The notes: generated by a model not told the origin, from the sequence alone. A DNA stretch of 10,300 bases from an uncultured Clostridia bacterium (GCA_947165615.1 CAMVBD010000021.1:1-10300), one strand, 5' to 3'. Numbered from the stretch's first letter, positions 1-6,297 are shown. Translations and numbers: made by a program.

Positions 1-921
1 CTCCTCACCGGCATGAAGGGCGAGACCGTGGTCGCCGCCGAGGGCATGGGCTATATCGTGCGCCTTGCCGACGGCAGCTTTGCGATCATCGACGGCGGCA
101 TGGGCGACCCGGATCATGTGGATTCCGATAAACTGATGGGCATCCTAAACGCCCAAAAGCCCGAAAACGCCGAAAAGCCCGTGATCGCGGCGTGGATCTT
201 CACCCACCTGCACGGGGACCACATCGGCGTGTTCAACTGCTTTTCGCTGGACCACCACGACGACGTGGTCATTGAGCGGTTCTATTTCAACTTCCCCACG
301 GAGGAGCAGACCGCCGCCTCCGATTCGCCCTATATGCTGGACGACTCCATTTACCGCTATACGCAGTTCAAGAAAAACCTTGCGGAGTTTTACCCGGACG
401 TCCCCGTGGTCAAGCCCCATTCCGGCGGTCGATTCGCGGTGCGAAACGCCGCGTTCGAGGTGCTGTACGCCTATGACGATCTCTATCCCAAAACGATCTT
501 AAACGGCGGCATGAACGAGTGCTCCATGCTCTTCAAAATGACAGTCGAGGGACAGACGGTGCTGTGGACCGGGGACTTTGCCTTCAACGCCACGGACCTT
601 GTGCTCAGCGAATACGCCGGCGCGCTGCGCGCGGATATCCTGCAGCTGGCGCACCACGGCATGAACGGGACCGTGGCGCTGTACAAGGCCGTCGACCCGA
701 CCTATACGCTTTTGCCCGTGTGGGAGGGCGGCCTTGCCGAAATGCTCGGCAAAGAGCAGAACCGGTGGCTCGTGAAGAGCGATAATATGCGGCAGCTCAT
801 CGCCACCTGCTGCGGCACCTGGACCGTCCGCCTGCCCTATACCCCCGGCCCCGGCACGTTTGAGCGCATCCCCGCCGACGATACCGTCTACCCCGCCTAT
901 CCGGCGCTTCTGGGGGAATAA
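1..921 (+). CDS. MBL-fold metallo-hydrolase, 5' end outside the window
   Basis: The reading frame is open from base 1 to a TAA at 919-921. The first ATG is at 13, but no ribosome binding site precedes it and LLTG is encoded in frame before it, so this is probably the 3' part of a longer gene. Counting from that ATG, the metallo-beta-lactamase signature T-H-L-H-G-D-H lies at residues 64-70 (nt 202-222), preceded by the usual first strand ending in IIDGG (25-29). A further metal-ligand Asp is in WTGDFAF (D188) and a late His pair in LAHHGMNG (214-215). This matches hydrolytic two-metal MBL enzymes, nearer to the ComEC-like group than to beta-lactamases. No signal peptide is visible in the part present. 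The substrate cannot be told. A second, clearly different MBL gene begins at 9905. The fold is certain; the role is unknown. Confidence 0.88.
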   Translation, partial: LLTGMKGETVVAAEGMGYIVRLADGSFAIIDGGMGDPDHVDSDKLMGILNAQKPENAEKPVIAAWIFTHLHGDHIGVFNCFSLDHHDDVVIERFYFNFPTEEQTAASDSPYMLDDSIYRYTQFKKNLAEFYPDVPVVKPHSGGRFAVRNAAFEVLYAYDDLYPKTILNGGMNECSMLFKMTVEGQTVLWTGDFAFNATDLVLSEYAGALRADILQLAHHGMNGTVALYKAVDPTYTLLPVWEGGLAEMLGKEQNRWLVKSDNMRQLIATCCGTWTVRLPYTPGPGTFERIPADDTVYPAYPALLGE

Positions 922-960
922 AGGCCGGGGAACCCCGCGCTTCTCCCGTGTCCGGCCTTT
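920..960 (+). terminator. Possible weak hairpin terminator after the MBL gene
   Basis: AAAGGCCGG (920-928) pairs perfectly with CCGGCCTTT (952-960), a 9-bp stem with a 23-base loop that overlaps the stop codon. The only T residues are the last three of the stem, with no T-tract after them, so intrinsic termination would be weak. It may act instead as an mRNA 3' stabiliser. Confidence 0.4.
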
Positions 961-984
961 CCCACGATCACATCGCTTCCCGAA

Positions 985-1033
985 ACACAAAGAAAAGCCC
1001 CCGGCTTTGGCTGTTTGCCGCTGCCGGGGGCTT
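985..1033 (-). terminator. Intrinsic terminator for the minus-strand surface-protein remnant
   Basis: A perfect 11-bp stem, AAGCCCCCGGC at 995-1005 and GCCGGGGGCTT at 1023-1033, encloses a 17-base loop. Read on the minus strand the hairpin runs into a T-rich stretch (TTTTCTTTGTG, complement of 986-996). On the plus strand no T-tract follows. It lies 7 bases beyond the stop of the minus-strand remnant at 1041, which supports that remnant being the end of a once functional gene. Confidence 0.75.
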
Positions 1034-1040
1034 CGTGTCG

Positions 1041-1445
1041 CTATGTCGGATTGGGAATCGTTTGCCTTCGGATTTTCCGGGCCCTCCCGATCCCTCGGCA
1101 GGGAAGGGGGTCCCTTTTACCGAACAAACGCGCGAAGAAGCAGAAGATATGATGGAAGAAATGAACGATGCCGCCCCGGAAGCCGGTGTGGGGTTTGCCG
1201 CACCATTTGCAGGCGGGGTCACCCTGCGAAGGTGCGTCCGGCGTGGGGGGTCGGGCTCGTCGGGGTTCGAAGGCTCTTCCGGCTCGCCGGGCGTTCCTGC
1301 CGTTGCGACCGCCGCCTTCGCGGCGTTCAGCGCGTCGTCAAGGGCTTTTACCGCCGCGTCTACTTCGCTTTGGCTTTCGTCGGTGATGGCCTGCGCCGCG
1401 CCTTTCGAATGTGTTTTCTCTTGAAATTCGGGAATATAATCTGTA
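1041..1445 (-). pseudogene. 3' remnant of a FIVAR-type surface protein with a CxxC/FFHxI C-terminal tail
   Basis: Read on the minus strand, the stretch near 1325-1400 encodes SEVDAAVKALDDALNAA, a helix typical of FIVAR repeats in large Gram-positive surface proteins. The FIVAR-like reading may extend up to about 1445 (DYIPEF). A Pro/Glu-rich linker follows (PGEPEEPSNPDEPDP). The frame then breaks at a run of six C (minus strand; GGGGGG at 1245-1250 on +). One extra C would join it to the next open frame, which reads PDAPSQGDPACKWCGKPHTG followed by FRGGIVHFFHHIFCFFARLF (CxxC tail at about 1119-1211) and stops at 1041-1043. From memory, tails of the form C-x2-C-G-K-x-H-T-G-F then FFHxIxxFFxxLF end many clostridial surface proteins. 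About 25 residues follow LFG before the stop, more than I expect. The N-terminal part and signal peptide are missing, so this is a 5'-truncated, frameshifted fragment. Confidence 0.68.
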
Positions 1446-1483
1446 TGACTGCGAAACGGTTTTCCCATCCTGCGGATCTTTTG

Positions 1484-1682
1484 AAAAAGGGGAATAAGAA
1501 TGGCCATTTCCGTTGGGCGTACGTGGGGTGCGGCCGCATTGCCAAAAACACGGCGCGAAGCATTCTGAAGGGCGGGCACGCGATTACGGCGGTGTATGCC
1601 AGAACCTTTGAAAAAGCGCTGGCGTTTGCCGAAGCCTGCGGGGCAAAGGCGTATAAAAGCTTTGACGAGCTGCTGTCCGCTT
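1484..1682 (+). pseudogene. N-terminal remnant of a Gfo/Idh/MocA-family oxidoreductase
   Basis: In the frame of 1499 the sequence reads FRWAYVGCGRIAKNTARSIL then a segment including ITAVYARTFEKALAFAEACG and AYKSFDELLS. This is the first part of the Rossmann fold of an NAD(P)-dependent Gfo/Idh/MocA dehydrogenase, with the nucleotide-binding G-x-G-x-I-A loop. A good ribosome binding site (AAAAAGGGG, 1484-1492) stands 7 bases before ATG at 1500, but that ATG is one base out of frame with the protein. Adding one G after it would give M-G-H-F-R-W, so the start carries a one-base deletion. Family likeness ends at about 1680, after some 60 of the usual ~330 residues; the codons that follow to TGA at 1736-1738 look unrelated. 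The EKP active-site motif and the whole C-terminal domain are absent. An ATG at 1445 is in frame but lacks a ribosome binding site. The family is clear and the gene is broken. Confidence 0.82.
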
Positions 1683-1824
1683 TCGTCTATTTCCGGTATA
1701 GGAACAAGCGCTTCCCCAAAGAACGGGAGGCCTTCTGACCGGTCTTTCCGCCCCGTGCGCAACGGTCCTTTTGCGCCTTCCGTGCTTTGCGGTTTCCGTT
1801 TTTTTTCGCGGATTGCGGAAACCG
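1683..1824. other. Non-coding stretch with an inverted repeat, before the HAD promoter
   Basis: No convincing coding signal on either strand. It holds a small hairpin (GCGCAA 1757-1762 with TTGCGC 1771-1776) and a 9-bp inverted repeat (CGGTTTCCG 1790-1798 with CGGAAACCG 1816-1824). The T8 run of the second repeat falls inside its loop rather than after the stem, so it is not a standard terminator. It ends directly before the -35 box of the next gene and could be a regulatory site. Confidence 0.4.
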
Positions 1825-1853
1825 TTGCAAACGACGGGGAAATGGTGTATAAT
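1825..1853 (+). promoter_or_regulatory. Sigma-A-type promoter of the HAD phosphatase gene
   Basis: TTGCAA (1825-1830) and a perfect TATAAT (1848-1853) are separated by exactly 17 bases. Transcription would start near 1860 and leave a leader of about 58 bases before the ATG at 1919. Confidence 0.8.
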
Positions 1854-1918
1854 GCATGCCGCCGTATGAAACAACACAACGGGAGAGCTTCCCGCGGAAG
1901 ACAGAAGGAGAGAAACGG

Positions 1919-2551
1919 ATGAACGTTTATGATTTCGACGGAACGATTTTTTATTCGGATTGTTCCATCGGCTTCGCTCGCTGGTGCATGCTGCGCCATC
2001 CGAAGCTGTGGGTCACGTATTTTCCGCGCGTTGTGAAAAGCCTGATCCTTTACAAAACGGGGAAGATCCCGAATTATCTGATGCAGCGCAGAATGTTCGG
2101 ATATCTGACGATGGTGGACGATTTTGACGAACAGATCGAGCGCTACTGGGATAAGTATGAGAAACGGATCTCCGCCTGGTATCTGGCGCAGAAAAAGCCG
2201 GACGATCTGATCATCAGCGCGTCGCCCTCTTGCATCATCGGGCCGATCGCGAAACGCCTCGGCGTCAATTTCATGGCCTCGGACTTCGACCGGGAATACG
2301 GGGTTTTCGTGAATAACATGATGTACGCGAAGGAAAAAGCGAAATATATCATCGATCACGGCTTCCCGATGATCGAGAATTTCTATTCCGATTCTCTGGC
2401 CGACACCCCCCTTGCCCTGTGCGCCGAAAAAGCGCATCTCGTTACGAACAGGGCGAGCACGGTGGTCGACTGGCCTCAGCTGGATCCGGCGACGCTGGAA
2501 AAGGTGAAAAAGAAGATCGACACCGGCTGGAACGTGCATCTGAAGGAATAA
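1919..2551 (+). CDS. HAD-superfamily phosphatase, PSP-like (HAD-IB type)
   Basis: A 210-residue cytoplasmic protein with no signal peptide or membrane segment. The start is fixed by AGAAGGAG (1903-1910), 8 bases before the ATG. Motif I is YDFDGT (residues 4-9), with D5 as the nucleophile and D7 as acid/base. Motif II is IISAS (98-102). A Lys cluster around 138-142 can supply motif III, and motif IV is FYSDSLADTPL (155-165) with D158 and D162 for magnesium. An alpha-helical cap lies between motifs I and II. All catalytic positions are present. This arrangement is that of phosphoserine-phosphatase-like HAD-IB enzymes, a group that also covers other small phosphomonoesters, so the substrate is open. 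It is a single-gene transcription unit between its own promoter and a two-way terminator, convergent with the minus-strand genes downstream. It appears to lie inside the block that separates the two dehydrogenase fragments. Confidence 0.9.
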   Translation: MNVYDFDGTIFYSDCSIGFARWCMLRHPKLWVTYFPRVVKSLILYKTGKIPNYLMQRRMFGYLTMVDDFDEQIERYWDKYEKRISAWYLAQKKPDDLIISASPSCIIGPIAKRLGVNFMASDFDREYGVFVNNMMYAKEKAKYIIDHGFPMIENFYSDSLADTPLALCAEKAHLVTNRASTVVDWPQLDPATLEKVKKKIDTGWNVHLKE

Positions 2552-2568
2552 GAACGAAGAAATACAAG

Positions 2569-2627
2569 AAAACCTGTCGCGATCCGGTCCGCGGTTCTCC
2601 ACGGACCGACCCGACAGGTTTTTTTCT
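2569..2627. terminator. Bidirectional intrinsic terminator between convergent genes
   Basis: An outer stem of 11 bp (AAAACCTGTCG 2569-2579 with CGACAGGTTTT 2612-2622) carries an inner 7-bp stem (CGGTCCG 2585-2591 with CGGACCG 2602-2608). On + it ends in TTTTTTTCT; on - it runs into TTTTCTTGTATTTC. It begins 17 bases after the HAD stop and lies 14 bases beyond the stop of the minus-strand membrane protein at 2642, so it serves both. Confidence 0.9.
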
Positions 2628-2641
2628 GTCTGACAACGCGC

Positions 2642-3529
2642 TCAGTTGAGCAGCGTGGTCGTCATTTCCAGAAGCTGCAGATCCGTTCCGAGATCCCTGA
2701 GGACCGCGACGCCCGTTCCGATCCTGGTGATCCAGCGCTTTTGCTCACCCTTCAGGTTTTCCGCTTCCCTGAGATGGAGAAGCGGCAGAAGCGGCAGATG
2801 GTACAGCGCCTCGCCGATCCCCCACTCGTTGGGGTTGACCTGATACAGCCGGAAACGCAGGGTGCAGGTCTCCTCGTCGACGGACTCGACCAGCGCGAAA
2901 CGGATCCGGAACGGGAATTCCTCGGCGGGATAGGGCGGCGTATTCAAAAAGCGGCCGTCGCGGTAAACGCAGCGAAAGACCTCGCCCTCCTCCAGCATCA
3001 CGCTGTAATCCTCCCGGTCGGGGGACAGGGTCCTCCCGAACAGGGCGTCGAGCGTTTCGTTGACCTCAGTGAGCGTCAGAGAGCGGGCAGGCCCGTCGCC
3101 GTCCTCCGTCTCAAGGATGGACTCCGGATCGTTCGTCTCGCGGTAACGGAAGGCAAAGCGCACGAGCTCGGCGTCGTCGTCAAGATCCGTCGCGGTGTTT
3201 TCGATCTCCTGCTGGACGATGGAGGTGAGAAAGCGGTTCAGCCGTTCCTTTTCCGCGCCGATCATCGTCATCGGGTCCTCGGACAGGTCGCGCTCCGTTT
3301 CGGACTCCGTTGTGTCGGACTCGGAGGCCTGTGCGGTCGTCCCGGTGTCGCTCGTCCCGGCGTCATCGGCAGGGCTTTGTCCCCCGGACGCGTCCTCCGT
3401 AGTCTGCGGCGTATTTTCGCCGCGGTCGACGAGGTATTCGATCCCGAAGCCAACCGCTGCCAGCAGCACGGCCGCCGCGGCGACGGCGAGGATCTTTTTG
3501 CCGCTGAGCTTTCCTTTCTGTCGTTCCAT
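2642..3529 (-). CDS. Membrane-anchored protein of unknown function
   Basis: A 295-residue protein. The frame opens eight codons further upstream, but AAAGGAG (complement of 3538-3544) lies 8 bases before the ATG at 3529, which I take as the start. A basic N-terminus (KGKLSGKK) is followed by one hydrophobic segment at residues 12-34 (ILAVAAAAVLLAAVGFGIEYLV), giving a membrane anchor with the rest outside. There is no Cys for a lipoprotein. Residues 37-84 form a low-complexity linker rich in Ser, Thr, Asp and Glu. Residues 85-295 look like a folded domain that starts with a charged helix (about 92-125) and continues in beta-rich sequence (VFRCVYRDGRFL, FRIRFALVES, CTLRFRLYQV). I do not recognise the family. 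The gene follows the XRE regulator gene by 56 bases with no terminator between, so the two are probably co-transcribed and this protein may be the regulator's target or partner. Confidence 0.85.
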   Translation of the reverse strand: MERQKGKLSGKKILAVAAAAVLLAAVGFGIEYLVDRGENTPQTTEDASGGQSPADDAGTSDTGTTAQASESDTTESETERDLSEDPMTMIGAEKERLNRFLTSIVQQEIENTATDLDDDAELVRFAFRYRETNDPESILETEDGDGPARSLTLTEVNETLDALFGRTLSPDREDYSVMLEEGEVFRCVYRDGRFLNTPPYPAEEFPFRIRFALVESVDEETCTLRFRLYQVNPNEWGIGEALYHLPLLPLLHLREAENLKGEQKRWITRIGTGVAVLRDLGTDLQLLEMTTTLLN

Positions 3530-3585
3530 ATCAAAAACTCCTTTCTTTTCCAAAGACCGTGTGTTTCTGTAATCCGTGGGACGCC

Positions 3586-4740
3586 TTAAGCGTACGCCGT
3601 TTTATTCTCCCATTCCGTCCAGCGGGGATCGGCGCGCATCTCGCGCCCGACGCGGTCGGCCTCGGGCACGTCCCAGAACGGCCAGAGCTCGGGAAGTTCC
3701 GGCGTCAGTCTGCGGCCGAAGGCGCACACGAGGGGCTTTGCGTATCGGAGCAGCGGGGAGGCGTAGGCCTCCATGTGGGCTTCTTCGTCGAACCGTTTTG
3801 AAAACGCAAGCGCCTGATCGAGCGACGCGAACGCCCCGTCCTTTTCGCCCGCGAGCCAGAGGTAATACGAGCGCAGCAGATAGATGCTCCCGATCGTGCC
3901 GCACAGTCTGTCGAAATCGCCCTCGGTAAACACGAGCCCGTACATCGCGACGGCGTTTTCGAGCAGCGCGGCGGCGGTTTTCGGCGGCATACTGCGGTCG
4001 GCGCGCACGATCGCGGCGATCAGGTCCGTGGCGCAGATCAGAGTCTCGATCAGCGCCTCCCCGCTTGCCGCAACGGCCTCTTTGCCGTCGAACGCGTTGA
4101 TCCGCAAAAACGGTCTGGACCCGTTCAGATCCGGCGCGGAATCGGCAAGGAGCGCCGCCTTGTCGTGCTTGCCCAAAAACTTATACAGCTGCGAGAGCTC
4201 CCGCACGGCCATATTGCGCGGATCCCCGCTGTTGAGGGACGGCAGAAGCTTTTCATACAGCTTCACGGATTCCTGCCATTCGGGATAGGTTTGGTGCCGC
4301 TCCACGTCGCAGACCTCGAACCCGTCGGCGCTGTCGACGTGGTATTCGCCCCGGCGCACGCTTCCGGCGTTATAAAGGACGGAAGCCAGCGCGGCGGCCA
4401 GCTTTTCGTTGCCCGGGAATTCGATCGCGGCCTCCCGCGCGAGCGCGATGCACGCGTCAAGGTTGACGTCCTTCCCGTTGTTCATCCGGTTCATCCGGGT
4501 GATCTCGCCGTACATCGCGTCGATCTTTTTCGTCCGCTCGTTGTCGTAGCCGAACAGCTCGTCGATGGAAACGCCGAAATAGTTCGCGATCGAGGGGATC
4601 AGCTCCATATCCGGACAGCAGAGCCCTTTTTCCCAACGCGACACCGCCTGCGCGGTCACGCCGAGCTCGCCCGCGAGCGCCTCCTGCGTCCTGCCGTCGC
4701 GCAGCCGGAACTCTCTGATCCGTTCTCCCAATACGATCAT
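3586..4740 (-). CDS. XRE-family transcriptional regulator with a large helical C-terminal domain
   Basis: A 384-residue cytoplasmic protein. AAAGGAG (complement of 4748-4754) lies 7 bases before the ATG at 4740. Residues 5-64 are a classic Cro/C1-type helix-turn-helix: LGERIREFR, then TQEALAGELGVTAQAVSRWE with the recognition helix, then IANYFGVSIDELFGYD. Residues 75-384 are almost wholly alpha-helical with TPR-like pairs (ALAREAAIEFPGNEKLAAAL; REAELSQLYKFLGKHDKAAL-like stretch near 190-210; SYYLWLAGEKDGAFASLDQA), which is common in clostridial XRE proteins and may sense a peptide or metabolite. It is first in a two-gene unit with the membrane-anchored protein. A palindrome next to its promoter suggests autoregulation. 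The ligand and targets cannot be read from sequence. Confidence 0.92.
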   Translation of the reverse strand: MIVLGERIREFRLRDGRTQEALAGELGVTAQAVSRWEKGLCCPDMELIPSIANYFGVSIDELFGYDNERTKKIDAMYGEITRMNRMNNGKDVNLDACIALAREAAIEFPGNEKLAAALASVLYNAGSVRRGEYHVDSADGFEVCDVERHQTYPEWQESVKLYEKLLPSLNSGDPRNMAVRELSQLYKFLGKHDKAALLADSAPDLNGSRPFLRINAFDGKEAVAASGEALIETLICATDLIAAIVRADRSMPPKTAAALLENAVAMYGLVFTEGDFDRLCGTIGSIYLLRSYYLWLAGEKDGAFASLDQALAFSKRFDEEAHMEAYASPLLRYAKPLVCAFGRRLTPELPELWPFWDVPEADRVGREMRADPRWTEWENKTAYA

Positions 4741-4794
4741 GACCGTTCTCCTTTGTTTTTTTTGAGGGGCGCTTTTTCCTTTGTCTGTAATTTC

Positions 4795-4823
4795 ATTCTA
4801 CCGTATCCCGGCGGAACGGTCAA
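4795..4823 (-). promoter_or_regulatory. Promoter of the XRE/membrane-protein operon
   Basis: On the minus strand TTGACC (complement of 4818-4823) and TAGAAT (complement of 4795-4800) are 17 bases apart. Transcription would start near 4788, giving a leader of about 48 bases. Confidence 0.75.
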
Positions 4824-4825
4824 TT

Positions 4826-4835
4826 ATCAATTGAT
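4826..4835. promoter_or_regulatory. Palindrome ATCAATTGAT, possible operator
   Basis: A perfect 10-bp palindrome lies two bases beyond the -35 box of the XRE promoter, in an A/T-rich stretch with repeated TCAAT (4820-4824, 4827-4831 and again near 4846-4850). XRE regulators often bind such sites by their own promoter. This is a positional inference only. Confidence 0.4.
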
Positions 4836-4859
4836 TGTTTTCTATTCAATTTTTTGTTG

Positions 4860-5010
4860 AGTGGATATGCCCGCAAAGCAAAAAACGCTTCGGGGCCGAA
4901 AAGGGCGCGCCGGGAGACTGTCCGCTTTCAGGATCCCGGCAAAGCCGAGCCTCCTGTTCCGTTTTTTGGATTTGCGGTTCCCGCTTCCGGGCGCAAGCCG
5001 AATTTAACAG
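4860..5010. other. Orphan intergenic sequence
   Basis: About 150 bases with short open frames on both strands but no ribosome binding site and no family I recognise. It holds a 7-bp inverted repeat (GCCGGGA 4909-4915 with TCCCGGC 4934-4940) without a T-tract. It may be decayed coding DNA or leader sequence. Confidence 0.35.
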
Positions 5011-5040
5011 TTGTTTTTTTGAATAAGTCTGTGATACAAT
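5011..5040 (+). promoter_or_regulatory. Promoter upstream of the GH130-SGNH operon
   Basis: TTGTTT (5011-5016) and TACAAT (5035-5040) are 18 bases apart, and TGA directly before the -10 box gives an extended TGn element (5032-5034). Transcription from here would cross the dehydrogenase remnant and continue into GH130. The -35 box is poor. Confidence 0.6.
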
Positions 5041-5109
5041 GGAATACAGTATAAAATCAAAATTGGATTCATAGAACTATGAAGAATGGGCGGAACGAGA
5101 AAAAAACGC

Positions 5110-5238
5110 GTTCCGGCGCAGGAGATCCGCGCCGGAAAAACGGTGTCCGCGTTCGTCCCGCCGGAAGACACAAGAGGCTGTATGCGCATTATGGACGAAT
5201 GCCGCAAGCAACTGGGACTCAGATACCCGTTTGAATAA
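5110..5238 (+). pseudogene. C-terminal remnant of a Gfo/Idh/MocA-family oxidoreductase
   Basis: In the frame of 5122 the sequence reads EIRAGKTVSAFVPPEDTRGC then MRIMDECRKQLGLRYPFE and TAA at 5236-5238. In the dihydrodiol-dehydrogenase-like branch of the Gfo/Idh/MocA family the last ~40 residues have the form 'I-R-x-G-K-T-x-S ... V/M-P-x-E/D-x-T ... M-x-I-M-D-E-x-R-x-Q-x-G-L-x-Y-P-F-E', which this fits closely. Upstream, the frame is open only to an ATG at 5086 with no ribosome binding site, and MGGTRKKRVPAQ is not family-like, so homology begins near 5110. The stop is 22 bases before the GH130 ATG, the spacing of an operon partner. The N-terminal fragment at 1484-1682 is the same kind of protein, in the same orientation. 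I identified the family from remembered consensus, not by search. Confidence 0.68.
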
Positions 5239-5260
5239 AAACCGAAAGGAGAGTGCCGCT

Positions 5261-6274
5261 ATGCCTGCCGTACTGCCAGCGCTTTTCACGCATCCGTGCA
5301 TTCACAAAAGAAGCGCGCCGATCGTTTCCGCCGCCGACCTGCCGTACCCCTCTTCGCTCGTGTTCAACGCCGGCGTCATCAAGTATCGGGGCGAATACGT
5401 CATGGTCTTCCGAAACGACTACGGGACCGACCGGGACGCCTATGAAAACCGCGGCGTTCGCTTTGCCGGGACCTCGGTCGGCGTCGCCCGCAGCAAAAAC
5501 GGCGTGGACGGCTGGGTGTTCGACCCCGTCCCGCTCATCGACTCCAACGACCCCGAAAAGGACCCCGAAACGCAGCGGTTCTACGACCCCCGGATCATCC
5601 AAGTCGAGGACCGGCTCCTTTTGTGCCTTGCCATGGACACGCGCCACGGCATCCGGGGCGCCATCGGCGAACTGTCGGCGGATCTGCGCTCGTGGAAGGT
5701 TCTCAGCGCCAGCGTGCCGGAAAACCGGAACATGGTGCTGTTCCCCGAAAAGATCGGCGGGGAATACGTGCGCCTCGAGCGTCCCATGCCCGTGTACAGC
5801 CGGGGCCGCGACCGGTTCGATATCTGGCTGTCGCGCTCGCCCGACCTTGTCTATTGGGGCAGGAGCGAGCTGGTCCTCGGCGTGGAGGACGTGCCCTTTG
5901 CCAACGACAAAATCGGCCCCACGGCTTCGCCGATTAAAACCGAAAAAGGGTGGCTGACGCTCTTTCACGCGGTGGACCGCGACGAGACGCGCGGCAAAAA
6001 CGGCTGGGAAAGGCAGTGGACCAAGCGCTACACCGCGGGGCTGATGCTTTTGGACCTCGAAAACCCCGCGAAGGTGCTGTCCGTCTATAATGAGCCGCTC
6101 ATTGCTCCCGACACGCCCATCGAAACGGACGCGGGCTTCCGCGAAAACGTGATTTTCCCCTGCGGCATGGTCGCGGAGGACGACGGGACCGTCAAAATCT
6201 ACTACGGCGCGTCGGACACCTGCGTGTGTCTTGCCGAGGCCAGAACGGACGAGCTCTTATCGCTTTTGGTCTGA
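5261..6274 (+). CDS. GH130-family beta-mannoside phosphorylase or related glycoside hydrolase
   Basis: A 337-residue cytoplasmic protein, the usual length for GH130. AAAGGAG (5245-5251) lies 9 bases before the ATG at 5261; the frame extends upstream only through a TTG at 5231 inside the dehydrogenase remnant. GH130 enzymes are five-bladed beta-propellers, most of which use phosphate to split beta-1,4- or beta-1,2-mannosides into mannose 1-phosphate. Visible family blocks in order are NAGVIKYRGEYVMVFRNDYG (36-55), YDPRII (108-113) with the conserved Asp usually taken as the general acid, NRNMVLFPEK (155-164), VRLERPMP (170-177), DIWLSRSPDLVYWG (187-200), NDKIGPTASPI (215-225), GWLTLFHAVD (230-239) and KIYYGASD (312-319). 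The Arg, Lys and His residues of the middle blocks (R171/R174, K217, H236) are where phosphate is bound in characterised phosphorylases, which favours a phosphorylase. The subfamily and acceptor sugar are not certain. The SGNH gene follows after 23 bases. Confidence 0.92.
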   Translation: MPAVLPALFTHPCIHKRSAPIVSAADLPYPSSLVFNAGVIKYRGEYVMVFRNDYGTDRDAYENRGVRFAGTSVGVARSKNGVDGWVFDPVPLIDSNDPEKDPETQRFYDPRIIQVEDRLLLCLAMDTRHGIRGAIGELSADLRSWKVLSASVPENRNMVLFPEKIGGEYVRLERPMPVYSRGRDRFDIWLSRSPDLVYWGRSELVLGVEDVPFANDKIGPTASPIKTEKGWLTLFHAVDRDETRGKNGWERQWTKRYTAGLMLLDLENPAKVLSVYNEPLIAPDTPIETDAGFRENVIFPCGMVAEDDGTVKIYYGASDTCVCLAEARTDELLSLLV

Positions 6275-6297
6275 CAAAAAGAAAGGGGAATCGCCTG

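Noticed and set aside
1435..1440. TATAAT before the dehydrogenase remnant
   Set aside because: No -35 box at 16-18 bases upstream, and it coincides with the possible FIVAR coding end (DYIPEF) on the other strand.
860..1738. 292-codon open frame on + spanning the end of the MBL gene and the dehydrogenase remnant
   Set aside because: It begins inside the MBL gene in another frame and crosses a terminator; only about 1499-1680 is protein-like.
1790..1824. Inverted repeat with T8, considered as a terminator
   Set aside because: The T run is inside the loop and nothing T-rich follows the stem on either strand; no intact gene ends just before it.
968..2602. 544-codon open frame on the minus strand
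   Set aside because: It runs antisense through the complete HAD gene with its clear motifs and promoter; only its last part overlaps the real FIVAR-like remnant, in the frame before the C6 run.
2741..3589. 282-codon open frame on +
   Set aside because: Antisense to the membrane-anchored protein, which has a good ribosome binding site, a membrane segment and a terminator.
5091..5115. Inverted repeat CGGAACG/CGTTCCG at the presumed junction, considered as a mobile-element end
   Set aside because: Only 7 bp, with no matching copy near 1680 and no transposase gene in the block.
5079..5232. 51-codon open frame on + (MKNGRNEKK...)
   Set aside because: It is highly basic with no family likeness and no ribosome binding site; the overlapping frame at 5110-5238 gives the dehydrogenase C-terminus.
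5219..5968. 249-codon open frame on -
   Set aside because: Antisense to GH130, whose motifs are continuous through the whole overlap.
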